Source: Halomonas urmiana
GTDB taxonomy: Bacteria > Pseudomonadota > Gammaproteobacteria > Pseudomonadales > Halomonadaceae
Assembly: GCF_005780185.1 (NCBI RefSeq)
Contig: NZ_VBUI01000008.1
Location: forward strand, 62,001-126,000
DNA length: 64,000 nt
Direction of reading: 5' to 3'
Numbering within the stretch: the stretch's first letter is position 1; the number at the start of each line of letters is the position of its first letter. Shown piece by piece: positions 19,260 through 27,080 of this stretch. The translations under genes were made by a program, and so were the position numbers. A model generated the notes under the pieces. That model saw only the letters and a list, made by a program, of their open reading frames with translations. It was not told the origin of the DNA and searched no databases.

Positions 19260-20702
19260 TTACTCCTCGAGACGCGGCGGCGCCCCGATATTCATGACCG
19301 CATCCCGCGACTCGGCATTCTCGGGCAGCGTGAAGGAGACGCTGCCGCCATCCAGCCAGGCGTTCACTTCCTCGACCGCCGGCACGTCCAGGGTTCCCGA
19401 CTGCTGGCGCAGGGTCAGCAGGTTGATCACGTAGTCGTAGCGGGCGCTGGCGTGCTCGGCAACGGCGTTGTAGAGGTTCTGCTCGGCATTGAGCACGTCG
19501 ACGATATTGCGCGTCCCGACCTCGTAGCCGGCGCGGGTGGCATCCAGCGCGCTCTGGTTAGAGACGATCGCCTGGGCGCGCGCCTCCACGGTGGAGACGT
19601 CGTTGCTGACCTGGGTATAGAAGGAGCGCACCTGCTGGACGGTGTCGCGACGCTGGGACTCGAAGTCGTACTGGCTCGCCTCCAGCAGGTAGGTGTTCTG
19701 GCGGATACTGGCCGAGGTGCGCCCGCCGGTGTAGAGCGGCACGCTCACACCGAGGCCCACCTGGCTGGCCGAGGTGTGGCCCTCGATCGCGTCCCGATCA
19801 TCGTCGGCGTAGTTGTAGTTGGCGAAGGCATTGAGCGTGGGCAGGCGCCCCGCCCGGGCGATATCAACGCCGCTGCGCGAGACCTCGACTCCGGCCTGGC
19901 TGGCCAGCACCTGGGGGTTATTCTCCATCGCGAGCGCCACCCACTGGTCGCGATCGCTCGGGGTGGGCGGCGCGATGGGGATCTCGTCGCCCAGCGAGTC
20001 GATGCTGGCGTAGCGCTGACCGGTTAGGCGCTCCAGGGCCTCGAAGTTGACCTGCAGGTTGCTCTGCGCCGTGATGCGCTCCGCCCGCGCCTGGTCGAAG
20101 GCCGCCTGGGCCTCCTCGACCTCGGTGATGGCGATCAGGCCCACCTCGAACTGCTCGCGCGCCTGCTCCAGCTGGCGACCGATGGCCCGCTCCTGGGCGC
20201 GCCGCGCCTCGAGCACCTCAAAGGCACGCAGGATCTCGAAATAGGCCGAGGAGACATCGATCAGCACCTGCTGCTCGGTGGCGGCCAGCCGGTAGAGCTG
20301 CTGGTCGATCTCGCGTTCGGCCTGCTCGACCTCCCGCGCATTGCGGGCGTCGAAGAGCGCCTGAGTGGCCTCCAGGGTCAGGCTGGCGCCGGTATAGTTA
20401 TCGTCCCCGACGGACTGGAATCCGCCCGTCTGGCTCTCGTACTGGCGGTTGTGGCTCACGTTGCCCGACACATCGACCTGCGGCAGCAGGTCGCCCTGCT
20501 GGACGTCCCGCCCCGCCTCCACGCTGTTCGTCTGGGAGCGGGCCGAGGCCAGCTCGGCATTGTTCTGCATCGCATCGCGGGCGATGGTCAGGAGATCCGC
20601 CGCCTGCACCGGCGCGGCGACGGCCGCCGCGACTAGGGCCGGCAGCAGCGCGCGGCGGGCGAACCGCGTGCCGGTGCAGCGAAGGGAACGGGGACGCATC
20701 AT
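19260..20702 (-). CDS. TolC-family outer-membrane channel protein
   Basis: The 480-residue protein has a Sec signal peptide ending in APVQA-ADLL (about residue 34). It is followed by the two-fold repeated long helices and strands typical of TolC (DLLTIARDAMQNNAELASARSQ near residue 36; NNPQVLASQAGVEVSRSGVDIARAGRLPTL in the second half; TRAGYEVGTRNIVDVLNAEQNLY near 400). It is more like TolC than the lipidated OprM type. The start is ATG at 20702 or 20699, with GAGGA upstream; the frame to 20837 is not supported. It has its own operator at 20734, so it is a separate unit from the pump genes. Confidence 0.94.
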   Translation of the reverse strand: MMRPRSLRCTGTRFARRALLPALVAAAVAAPVQAADLLTIARDAMQNNAELASARSQTNSVEAGRDVQQGDLLPQVDVSGNVSHNRQYESQTGGFQSVGDDNYTGASLTLEATQALFDARNAREVEQAEREIDQQLYRLAATEQQVLIDVSSAYFEILRAFEVLEARRAQERAIGRQLEQAREQFEVGLIAITEVEEAQAAFDQARAERITAQSNLQVNFEALERLTGQRYASIDSLGDEIPIAPPTPSDRDQWVALAMENNPQVLASQAGVEVSRSGVDIARAGRLPTLNAFANYNYADDDRDAIEGHTSASQVGLGVSVPLYTGGRTSASIRQNTYLLEASQYDFESQRRDTVQQVRSFYTQVSNDVSTVEARAQAIVSNQSALDATRAGYEVGTRNIVDVLNAEQNLYNAVAEHASARYDYVINLLTLRQQSGTLDVPAVEEVNAWLDGGSVSFTLPENAESRDAVMNIGAPPRLEE

Positions 20703-20733
20703 CGGTAGATCCTCGGTGTCGTGATGGTGATAT

Positions 20734-20759
20734 TTACATACATTGTCGCATGTTTGTTG
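20734..20759. promoter_or_regulatory. Candidate efflux-repressor operator upstream of the tolC-like gene
   Basis: The minus strand reads CAACAAACATGCGACA then ATGTATGTAA, which aligns with the site in front of the RND operon (shared AACAAACAT and ATGTAA). It lies 32 bases upstream of the tolC-like start. Confidence 0.55.
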
Positions 20760-20929
20760 GTCGAGTCCACCGCCCTGGCCTACGACCAAGGAAACTGGCC
20801 ACGAGACGGCGCCGTCCGCTATGCTGCATAGCAGCATACTCCATCGACAGGACCACCGGCACGATCCCCATCGCTGGCCGGCCGCGGTTCGGTCGACCTC
20901 TCCCTCAGGCCTACTCAGGAAGCCTGCCC

Positions 20930-21847
20930 ATGGATGCCCTGGAACTCGTCAAGGTAAACGCGCTGGAGGTTGCCGTGCGGATCTGGCACCCCGAGGCGCC
21001 CCGCACCGTGATCGCCTGGCACGGCCTGGCTCGCCACGGTGGCGACTTCGCCGACTTCGCCCGGGAGCTCGGTCCCGAGTGGCGGATCCTGGCGCCCGAC
21101 ACCCCGGGCCGGGGCCTCTCGAGCTGGTCGTCGACACCATCCTGCCACTATGTATATTCCCATTACATGACGATAGCAGCTGCGGTGATGGATCACTTCG
21201 GCCTGGAACGCGTGCCCTGGGTCGGCACCTCCATGGGGGGCCTGCTGGGCATGCTGCTGGCCGCCGAGCCGGCTAGCGCGGCGCGCATCGAACGGCTGGT
21301 GCTCAACGACGTGGGCCCGGAACTCGCTCCCGAGGGCCTGGCGGATCTGGCCAGCTACTTCGGCGTACCCCATCGCTTCCTGCATTTCAGCGAGCTCGAG
21401 GCCGAACTGCGACGCCACTACACCGGCTTCGGCATAGAGGGAGACGACGCCTGGCGCCGCCTGGCGCTGGGCAGCGCTCGCCGGCTGCCCGACGGCAGCT
21501 GGACCTACCACTTCGATCCGCGCATCGCGGAGCAATTCGTCCACGACACGCCGCGCGACACCTGGGCAGACTGGGCCGCCATCCGCTGCCCGCTGATGGT
21601 CCTCCGCGGCCGGCACTCCCCGCTGCTGAAGGCCGAGAGCGTGTCGCGCATGGCCGAGGCGCAGCCCGATCTCGTCAGCCACGAGGTACCGGGCTGCGGC
21701 CATGCCCCGATGCTCGACCGCCGCGACCAGGTCGCGCCCATCGCCGCCTTTCTGTCCGAATCGCCCGCCCAGGCAACGGCATCTCGCTACGAGAACGCGA
21801 GCACGCCGTGGTGGCGGCGTCTGCTGTGGCGCCGGGGCCACAGCTAG
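20930..21847 (+). CDS. Alpha/beta-fold hydrolase
   Basis: This 305-residue hydrolase has HGLARHGGDF near residue 31 (oxyanion region), the nucleophile elbow VGTSMGG with Ser101, LNDVGPEL near residue 124, and the catalytic histidine in GCGHAPML near 259. The usual acid position after strand 6 (normally RGxxSDLL) reads RGRHSPLL, so the acid may be moved or lost. Substrate unknown. AGGAAG precedes the ATG at 20930; upstream frame extensions were rejected. It is divergent from the tolC-like gene. Confidence 0.85.
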   Translation: MDALELVKVNALEVAVRIWHPEAPRTVIAWHGLARHGGDFADFARELGPEWRILAPDTPGRGLSSWSSTPSCHYVYSHYMTIAAAVMDHFGLERVPWVGTSMGGLLGMLLAAEPASAARIERLVLNDVGPELAPEGLADLASYFGVPHRFLHFSELEAELRRHYTGFGIEGDDAWRRLALGSARRLPDGSWTYHFDPRIAEQFVHDTPRDTWADWAAIRCPLMVLRGRHSPLLKAESVSRMAEAQPDLVSHEVPGCGHAPMLDRRDQVAPIAAFLSESPAQATASRYENASTPWWRRLLWRRGHS

Positions 21848-21955
21848 CCTCGCGGCCCCGTCGCAGATGCACATGTCGCCAACGCGCATGTCGCCGCCGA
21901 TCACCACGACGCCACAGCAGCCAGTCGACCGGCAGCAGCGAGATCAGGGTGACCA

Positions 21956-22592
21956 TCAGGCGCCGCAGCGCCCCGAGTTGGGCTCCACGTCATGGCGAAT
22001 CACCTCGCCGTCGCGGCGCTCGAGCCAGTAGAGGTCCCCTTCGGGATCCAGACGCACCTCGTAGGCGTTCTGCGGCACCCCGTTGTCGAAGGCGTCATCG
22101 ATCCGCTGGGCCAGCGACGGATCCTCGATGATGAATCCAAGCTCGGTGTTCAGGTTGGCCGAGCGGGGATCGAAGTTGAACGACCCCACGAAGACACGCT
22201 CGCCATCCACGGCGAAGGTCTTGGCATGCAGGCTGGCGCCGGAACTGCCGAACGGCCCCGCACTCGGGTTGCGTTCCTGATGCTTGCGCCGCTTGGCATA
22301 GCCGGCGTGCACGGCGGCCACGTCGGTGGCTTCCAGGGCATTGGTCAGCACCTCGACCCCGTCTCGTTCCAGTTTCCGGAAGGCCTCGGTCCCCGACTTG
22401 GCCGGCACGAAGTAGGGCGAGACCAGGGCAATATGGCGCTCGGCGTCGTCGAAGATGAGCGTGAGATCATGGCTCAGCAGCGCCAGTCCACTCGCCTGGC
22501 CAAGCCCCTTGGCCGGGTCATCGCTGAGCATCCGCACCGGCGCCCAGACCAGGCCCAGCTCGTTGGCCAGCAGCTTCTGCAGGCGGGCGCCT
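21956..22592 (-). pseudogene. 5'-truncated phospholipase D-family protein (ClsC-like), C-terminal domain only
   Basis: The readable C-terminal part contains VWAPVRMLSDDPAKG, VSPYFVPAKSGTEAFRKL, the HKD motif LHAKTFAVDGERVFVGSFNFDPRSANLNTELG, and a normal end. Intact ClsC/YmdC-type phosphatidyl transferases have two HKD domains and about 450-500 residues; here the N-terminal domain is missing. The frame hits a stop shortly upstream (near 22636), and the DNA beyond about 22592 matches remnants of other genes on the opposite strand. The 193-residue ORF from the ATG at 22537 could still be translated but would lack one active site. I call it a pseudogene. Confidence 0.75.
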
Positions 22593-22719
22593 GGCCATCC
22601 GCGGTGACTGGACGCTTGCGCACCACGCGAGCCTCAAGCGCCAGGTACGGGTCGCCGATCGCCTCGCGGTGGTCGAGGCTACCGACGATGCCTGGATCCA
22701 TGACTATTTCCACGGCCCC
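22579..22719 (+). pseudogene. Fused remnants of an MlaE-like permease N-terminus and an MlaF-like ATPase C-terminus
   Basis: One plus-strand frame reads GGRLAIRGDWTLAHHASLKRQ, which resembles the N-terminal STAS-like start of some MlaE-family permeases. It runs directly into VADRLAVVEATDDAWIHDYFHGP, which resembles the C-terminal tail of MlaF-like ATP-binding proteins (PW[IV]xxYFHGP). The intervening roughly 600 residues of both proteins are absent. A TGA at 22764, 3 bases before the MCE remnant, may be the original ATPase stop in another frame. The family assignment is from motif memory and needs a profile search. Confidence 0.55.
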
Positions 22720-22768
22720 GTGGCCGTGCCGCCCGGCGGGCGGCCCACCCGGCAGAGGACGCCTGACG

Positions 22769-23011
22769 ATGGAACCCCGCGCCCACCATGTACTGATCGG
22801 GCTGTTCACGGTGATCACCCTGGGCCATCTGGAGACCCTCTCGGGCGCGCTGGTCGAGCAGCGCGACGCCGTCGGCGAGGCCATCACTGTGATCGGCCGC
22901 GCCAGCGAGCAGGCGACGGCCACCCTGCAGCGCTGCGAGCGCCTCGGCGAGCGGGCCGATCGGCTCGCCATCGAGGTGGTCGACTGGGCGCTGTCGCGGC
23001 TGCCCCCGTGA
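22769..23011 (+). pseudogene. MCE-family (MlaD/PqiB-like) remnant with a large in-frame deletion
   Basis: The 80-residue frame starts MEPRAHHVLIGLFTVI, the typical start of MCE lipid-transport proteins (N-terminal membrane helix). It jumps at once to LETLSGALVEQRDAVGEAITVIGRASEQATATL, which looks like the C-terminal helical tail of the same family. The MCE beta domain, about 200 residues, is missing. It follows the ABC permease/ATPase remnants in the order expected of such operons. Confidence 0.6.
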
Positions 23012-23021
23012 TCCTTCCTGA

Positions 23022-23858
23022 TCAGGCGGCCTCCAGCCGCGCCACCGCTCGCTCGACCGCGCCGCGGTAGCTACCGCCGAACAGCAGCAGGTGGTTGAGC
23101 AGCGGATAGAGCTGGAACAGGGTCTCACGCCGCGGCCAATCGGCCGGGGCGCGGCCGTTCCAGTAGGCCTCGAAGAAGGCCTCGCCCGGCGTGCCGAACA
23201 GCGTCAGCATGGCCAGGTCGACTTCCGGATAGTGACGGTAGACCGCCGGGTCGATGATCGCCGGTCCCTTTGGTGTGAAGAGCACATTGCCCGACCAGAG
23301 ATCGCCATGCACCAGGCTCGCCGGAGCGTCCGGCAGCCACGCCTCGAGCCCCTGGGCGATGGCCTCGAGGCGCTGGCGCAGCCCGCCGTCCATGAGGCCG
23401 CGTTGCTGGCAGGCCTCGGCGAGTGGCAGCAGGCGCCGCTCGCGCTGGAAAGCGCGGCCATCGGCAAGCGGCGCATTGGGCTGGGGCGTGCGGCCGCAGG
23501 CGTTGTCATGCGGCCAGCCGTGGGCATCGCCGATATCGGCGTGCAGCGCCCGCAGGCCCTCCCCCAGGCGCGCCGCATCGCTTCCCGCCTGTCCGCGCTC
23601 CAGCGCCTCCATCACCAGCCAGCCGTCACCCTCGGCCAGCACCTCGGGCACGATGAGCCGCGTGTTGGCCTGGCGCAGGGCGCGCAGGCCATCGGCCTCG
23701 CCGGCCAGTCGCGCGGGATCGTCGCGCTTGATCACCACCGCCCCCTGGTCGGTCATCAGGCGCCGGACCTCGGCGATGTCGCCACCGCCGAGGGGGACGG
23801 GATCGCCCCGGGGCGTCAGGGCCGCCGAGGCCAGCAGTCGCGCCAGTGTTGGCTCCAT
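23022..23858 (-). CDS. Fructosamine kinase family protein
   Basis: This 278-residue kinase-fold protein phosphorylates protein-bound or free ketoamines (or ribulosamines) as a deglycation step in the cytoplasm. Visible motifs are VVIKRDD (ATP-binding lysine, near residue 43), GLRALHADIGDAHGWPHDN (near 103), LVHGDLWSGNVLF (catalytic loop, near 182) and IIDPAVYRHYPEVDLAM (metal-binding segment, near 199), all typical of the FN3K family. Its stop lies 11 bases beyond the convergent MCE remnant. No partner genes are evident. Confidence 0.93.
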   Translation of the reverse strand: MEPTLARLLASAALTPRGDPVPLGGGDIAEVRRLMTDQGAVVIKRDDPARLAGEADGLRALRQANTRLIVPEVLAEGDGWLVMEALERGQAGSDAARLGEGLRALHADIGDAHGWPHDNACGRTPQPNAPLADGRAFQRERRLLPLAEACQQRGLMDGGLRQRLEAIAQGLEAWLPDAPASLVHGDLWSGNVLFTPKGPAIIDPAVYRHYPEVDLAMLTLFGTPGEAFFEAYWNGRAPADWPRRETLFQLYPLLNHLLLFGGSYRGAVERAVARLEAA

Positions 23859-23958
23859 GGGTCATGCCTCCTTTGCCGTGCCGATTGCCGCGAGGGTCGC
23901 CAGTCCGGTCGGCGCTGTCAAAGCGATGGGACGGCCGGACGACAGCGTGCAATGCACC

Positions 23959-23986
23959 AAAAAAAAGACCGCCCCGGAGGACGGCC
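23959..23986 (-). terminator. Rho-independent terminator downstream of the fasciclin gene
   Basis: On the minus strand GGCCGTCC and GGGCGGTC pair (with two G-U pairs) around TCCG, followed by TTTTTTTT. It lies about 60 bases past the fasciclin stop. Confidence 0.8.
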
Positions 23987-24045
23987 AAAGAACACAAACG
24001 GGAGATTAGCAACGGTAGATGCTCGGCAGGCTGATCGGTGGAGGG

Positions 24046-24576
24046 TTATTCCGGCATCAGCACACCGTCGATCACATGGATAACGCCGTTGCTCGCCTCG
24101 ATGTCTGCCTGGATGACGGTGGCATCGTCGATCATCACGCTGCCATCCATGGTGGTGATGGTGATGTCCTGGCCCTGCACGGTGGTGGCGCTATCGGCGG
24201 CCATGGCGTCCTCCGCCATGACCTTGCCGGGCACCACGTGATAGGTGAGCACGGCCTGCAGGGTCTCCTGGTTCTCGGGCTTGAGCAGGTCCTCGACGGT
24301 GCCCTCCGGCAGCGCGGCGAAGGCCTCGTCGGTAGGAGCGAAGACCGTGAAGGGGCCTTCGCCTTTGAGGGTCTCGACCAGCTCGGCCGCCTTGACCGCG
24401 GCGACCAGCGTCTCGAACTGCCCCGCCCCCACGGCGGTGTCGACGATGTCCTTCTTCATACCGTGGTGGTCGGCCTGGACGCCGCCGGCGAGCATCAGTC
24501 CCAGCATGCCGACACCAAGGGCACGGGTCACGGAGGTGGTGAAGGGGGCGGCGATGGAAGTGATAAGGGTCTTCAT
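24046..24576 (-). CDS. Secreted fasciclin (FAS1) domain protein
   Basis: The 176-residue product has a signal peptide ending near AGGVQA-DHH (residue 36) and one complete FAS1 domain. H1 is [19 protein letters not shown] (about residues 73-91), the conserved YH is in [11 protein letters not shown] (about 110), and H2 ends in [17 protein letters not shown]1 proteins act outside the cytoplasm, often in adhesion or cell-surface functions. Upstream is a 10-10-10 inverted repeat at 24671. The gene is monocistronic, with its own terminator. Confidence 0.95.
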   Translation of the reverse strand: MKTLITSIAAPFTTSVTRALGVGMLGLMLAGGVQADHHGMKKDIVDTAVGAGQFETLVAAVKAAELVETLKGEGPFTVFAPTDEAFAALPEGTVEDLLKPENQETLQAVLTYHVVPGKVMAEDAMAADSATTVQGQDITITTMDGSVMIDDATVIQADIEASNGVIHVIDGVLMPE

Positions 24577-24670
24577 GGGGCACTTTCCTCTTGTTGAACC
24601 GCGGGCGCATCTTGCCCGAGGGGGTGTTCGCTATCGACTTGGAACCTTCGGCGGAGGGCGCTCTACCTCA

Positions 24671-24700
24671 ACCTGTACAGAGCTTAGTATCTGTATAGGT
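24671..24700. promoter_or_regulatory. 10-10-10 inverted repeat upstream of the fasciclin gene
   Basis: ACCTGTACAG and CTGTATAGGT form arms (one mismatch) separated by 10 bases in an AT-richer stretch between the divergent fasciclin and NIF3-like genes. The TGTACAG/CTGTATA half-sites resemble operators of MerR-type regulators, including B12-dependent LitR/CarH proteins, but this is only a resemblance. Confidence 0.5.
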
Positions 24701-24796
24701 ATTGGACAAGTATTATTTTCTCGCCGCCGACACGGCTGACGCCGCCGGCACGATATGGCACAACGAGAGGCACATTGCCCAAGAGGAGTCACGACC

Positions 24797-25108
24797 ATGT
24801 ACAAGCTGGCCTTCTTCGTGCCGATGGCGGATGCCGAGGCCGTCAAGGAAGCCGTCTTCGCCACCGGGGCGGGGCGCATCGGCGACTACGAGGCGTGCTG
24901 TTTCCAGATGCCGGGCACCGGGCAGTTTCGCCCGCTGCCGGGCGCCGACCCCCACATCGGCCGGGTCGGCGACCTAGAACGGGTCGAGGAACTGAAGGTG
25001 GAGCTGGTCTGCGAGGATGGGCTGATCCGTGAGGCGGTGGCCGCCCTCAGGGCGGCCCACCCCTACGAGGAGCCGGCCTTCGACGTCTGGCAGTTGGCGG
25101 ATATCTGA
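24797..25108 (+). CDS. NIF3/YqfO-like small protein (CutA-like fold)
   Basis: The 103-residue protein matches the stand-alone version of the domain inserted in NIF3/YqfO proteins: MYKLAFFVPMADAEAVKEAVFATGAGRIGDYEACCFQMPGTGQF... ending AHPYEEPAFDVWQLADI. These motifs (GAGRIGDYxxC; HPYExPAFDV) are diagnostic. Its biochemical role is unknown. A GAGGAG site precedes the ATG. It is divergent from the fasciclin gene, and the inverted repeat at 24671 could serve either. Confidence 0.92.
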   Translation: MYKLAFFVPMADAEAVKEAVFATGAGRIGDYEACCFQMPGTGQFRPLPGADPHIGRVGDLERVEELKVELVCEDGLIREAVAALRAAHPYEEPAFDVWQLADI

Positions 25109-25178
25109 CGCGCCACGGACCCGTCAGGGCCCGTGGAAGGAGAGTGCCGAGACGGTCGCTCGACCTGGAGGAGGCAGC

Positions 25179-26477
25179 CTAGAGGAATCCCAGCAGCCGG
25201 GGCAGGAACAGTGACAGTTCGGGCACGAAGGTGGTGATCAGCATCACCGGCAGCCCCACCAGGGCGATCAGCAGCAGCGCCGGCGAGAAGGTCTTGTGGA
25301 TGGAGACACGGCCGATGCGACACGCCATGTAGAGAATCGGCGCCACCGGGGGACTGTTGGCCCCGATCACCACCGAGCAGGCGACGATGGCACCGAAGTG
25401 AACCGGGTGGATGCCGGTGTCCACCATCAGCGGCAGGAACAGCGGCGCCACCACCACCGTCACCGAGACGTCGTCCATGATGGCGCCGGCGATGATCAGG
25501 AACGCATTGATGGTGATCAGGATCATCAGGGGATTCTGGACCAGAGTGGTGATCATCTCGGTCAGGTCCTGGGGCACCCGTTCGAAGGCCAGGATGCGAC
25601 CGATCATGAAGGAGAACAACAGGATCAGGATGATCGAGCCGGTGGTCTCGGACGCCGCGATCACGCTGCGGTAGAAGCTCTTCAGCGACTGGTCGCGATA
25701 GACCAGAAAGCCGATGACGATGGCAGAGAAGGCCGCCACCGCCGCCGCTTCCGTGGGGGTGAAGACGCCGCCGTAAATCCCGCCGAGAATGATGAAGGGC
25801 AGACTCAGTGCCGGCAGGGCCCGCCAGGTGGCCACACCGCGTGAAGGCAGGGGCGTGGCGCCCTTCATGGCATCGCTGGCCACCTCCTGGAACAGCCGGC
25901 CACAGGCCAGGCGGTTGACCACGATCAGCCCCAAGATCAGCAGCAACGCCGGCCCCACCGTCGCCGCGAACAGCGCCGCCACCGACTGGCGGGTGACCAC
26001 CGCGAACAGGATCATGGTGATCGAGGGCGGCAGCAGGATGCCCAGCAGCGAGGAGATGCCCAGCAGCGCCGAGGAGTAGCCGCGGGGGTAGCCGCGCTGT
26101 TCCAGGGGACCGATCATGATGGTGCCGATGGAGGCCACCGCCGCCGTCGCCGTGCCGGCGATGGCGCCGAAGATGCCCGAGGCGAGCACCATGGAGGCGC
26201 CCATACCGCCACGACGCTTGCCGACCAGGGTCTCGATGAAGGTGACCAGGCGGCTGGCGATGCCGCCGCTCTGCATCAAGTAGCCGGTCAGCACGAACAG
26301 TGGCAGGGCGATCAGGATCACCGAGTCTACCGAGCGGAATCCCTGCAGCATCAGGGTGTTGAAGTCGGCGTCGTAGATGAAGGCCAGATAGGCCAGCACG
26401 CCGGCGAAGGACCAGGCGATGGGCACACCAAGCCCCATCAGCACCAGCAACAGGACAACCGCAAGCAAGCCTTCCAT
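25179..26477 (-). CDS. dctM: TRAP transporter large permease subunit
   Basis: DctM is the 12-TM channel subunit of a sodium-driven TRAP transporter. The 432-residue product starts MEGLLAVVLLLVLMGLGVPIAWSF and includes the family motif GIFGAIAGTATAAVASIGTIMIGPL and LLGILLPPSITMILFAVVT. Its ATG overlaps the dctQ stop by one base (TAATG), which supports the start at 26477 over the longer frame. Together with dctQ and dctP it forms a complete three-gene transporter. The substrate is unknown. Confidence 0.96.
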   Translation of the reverse strand: MEGLLAVVLLLVLMGLGVPIAWSFAGVLAYLAFIYDADFNTLMLQGFRSVDSVILIALPLFVLTGYLMQSGGIASRLVTFIETLVGKRRGGMGASMVLASGIFGAIAGTATAAVASIGTIMIGPLEQRGYPRGYSSALLGISSLLGILLPPSITMILFAVVTRQSVAALFAATVGPALLLILGLIVVNRLACGRLFQEVASDAMKGATPLPSRGVATWRALPALSLPFIILGGIYGGVFTPTEAAAVAAFSAIVIGFLVYRDQSLKSFYRSVIAASETTGSIILILLFSFMIGRILAFERVPQDLTEMITTLVQNPLMILITINAFLIIAGAIMDDVSVTVVVAPLFLPLMVDTGIHPVHFGAIVACSVVIGANSPPVAPILYMACRIGRVSIHKTFSPALLLIALVGLPVMLITTFVPELSLFLPRLLGFL

Positions 26478-27007
26478 TATTGCTCTCCCTTGATGGCAAG
26501 TGATGACGAACGATCGATCCCGATGAACTGCCGGATGCCCTGGATGACGTCGCGCAGGGCATAGCAGAAGCAGCCGATGCTGGCGACCATGATCGCCGCC
26601 TGGGAGACCCACAACGGGAGGGATAACTCAGGGGTTCGCTGGGGTCGTACCAGCCCCCAGGAGAGCATGCTCCAGGCCCAGTAGACGAAGCAGGCGCTGA
26701 TCCCGGTCACGATGAGCGAGACCAGCACCTTATGCAGTCCCAGGATGCGCGAGTCGCGGATCTGGAGCTCGAGAAAATCGACGACCAGGTGCTCGTTCCG
26801 GCGACTGGCGATCACCGCCCCCGACATGTAGAGCCACATGCCGGCCAGCATGACCAGCTCCAGGGTGCCGACCAGCGACCAGCCGAAGACGTAGCGCGCC
26901 AGGATGAGAAAGAGCATCAGCCCCACCACGAGCAGGCTCGCGACGAAAGTGACCAGCTCGAGGAGCCGACCGACCCAGAGGTCCAGCCGGGAAAAGAAGG
27001 TCTGCAT
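26477..27007 (-). CDS. dctQ: TRAP transporter small permease subunit
   Basis: This 176-residue inner-membrane protein has four membrane segments (about 15-40, 48-70, 90-112 and 135-155). The segment LELVMLAGMWLYMSGAVIASRRNEHLVVDFL is typical of DctQ. It pairs with DctM. Its gene follows dctP by about 70 bases on the same strand. Confidence 0.95.
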   Translation of the reverse strand: MQTFFSRLDLWVGRLLELVTFVASLLVVGLMLFLILARYVFGWSLVGTLELVMLAGMWLYMSGAVIASRRNEHLVVDFLELQIRDSRILGLHKVLVSLIVTGISACFVYWAWSMLSWGLVRPQRTPELSLPLWVSQAAIMVASIGCFCYALRDVIQGIRQFIGIDRSSSLAIKGEQ

Positions 27008-27080
27008 GACGTGCCCTCCACGCAGTGAGGCGTCGACCCGCGGGCAGGTCGACGCCAGGGGTACCGAGTCAGTTCATGGG

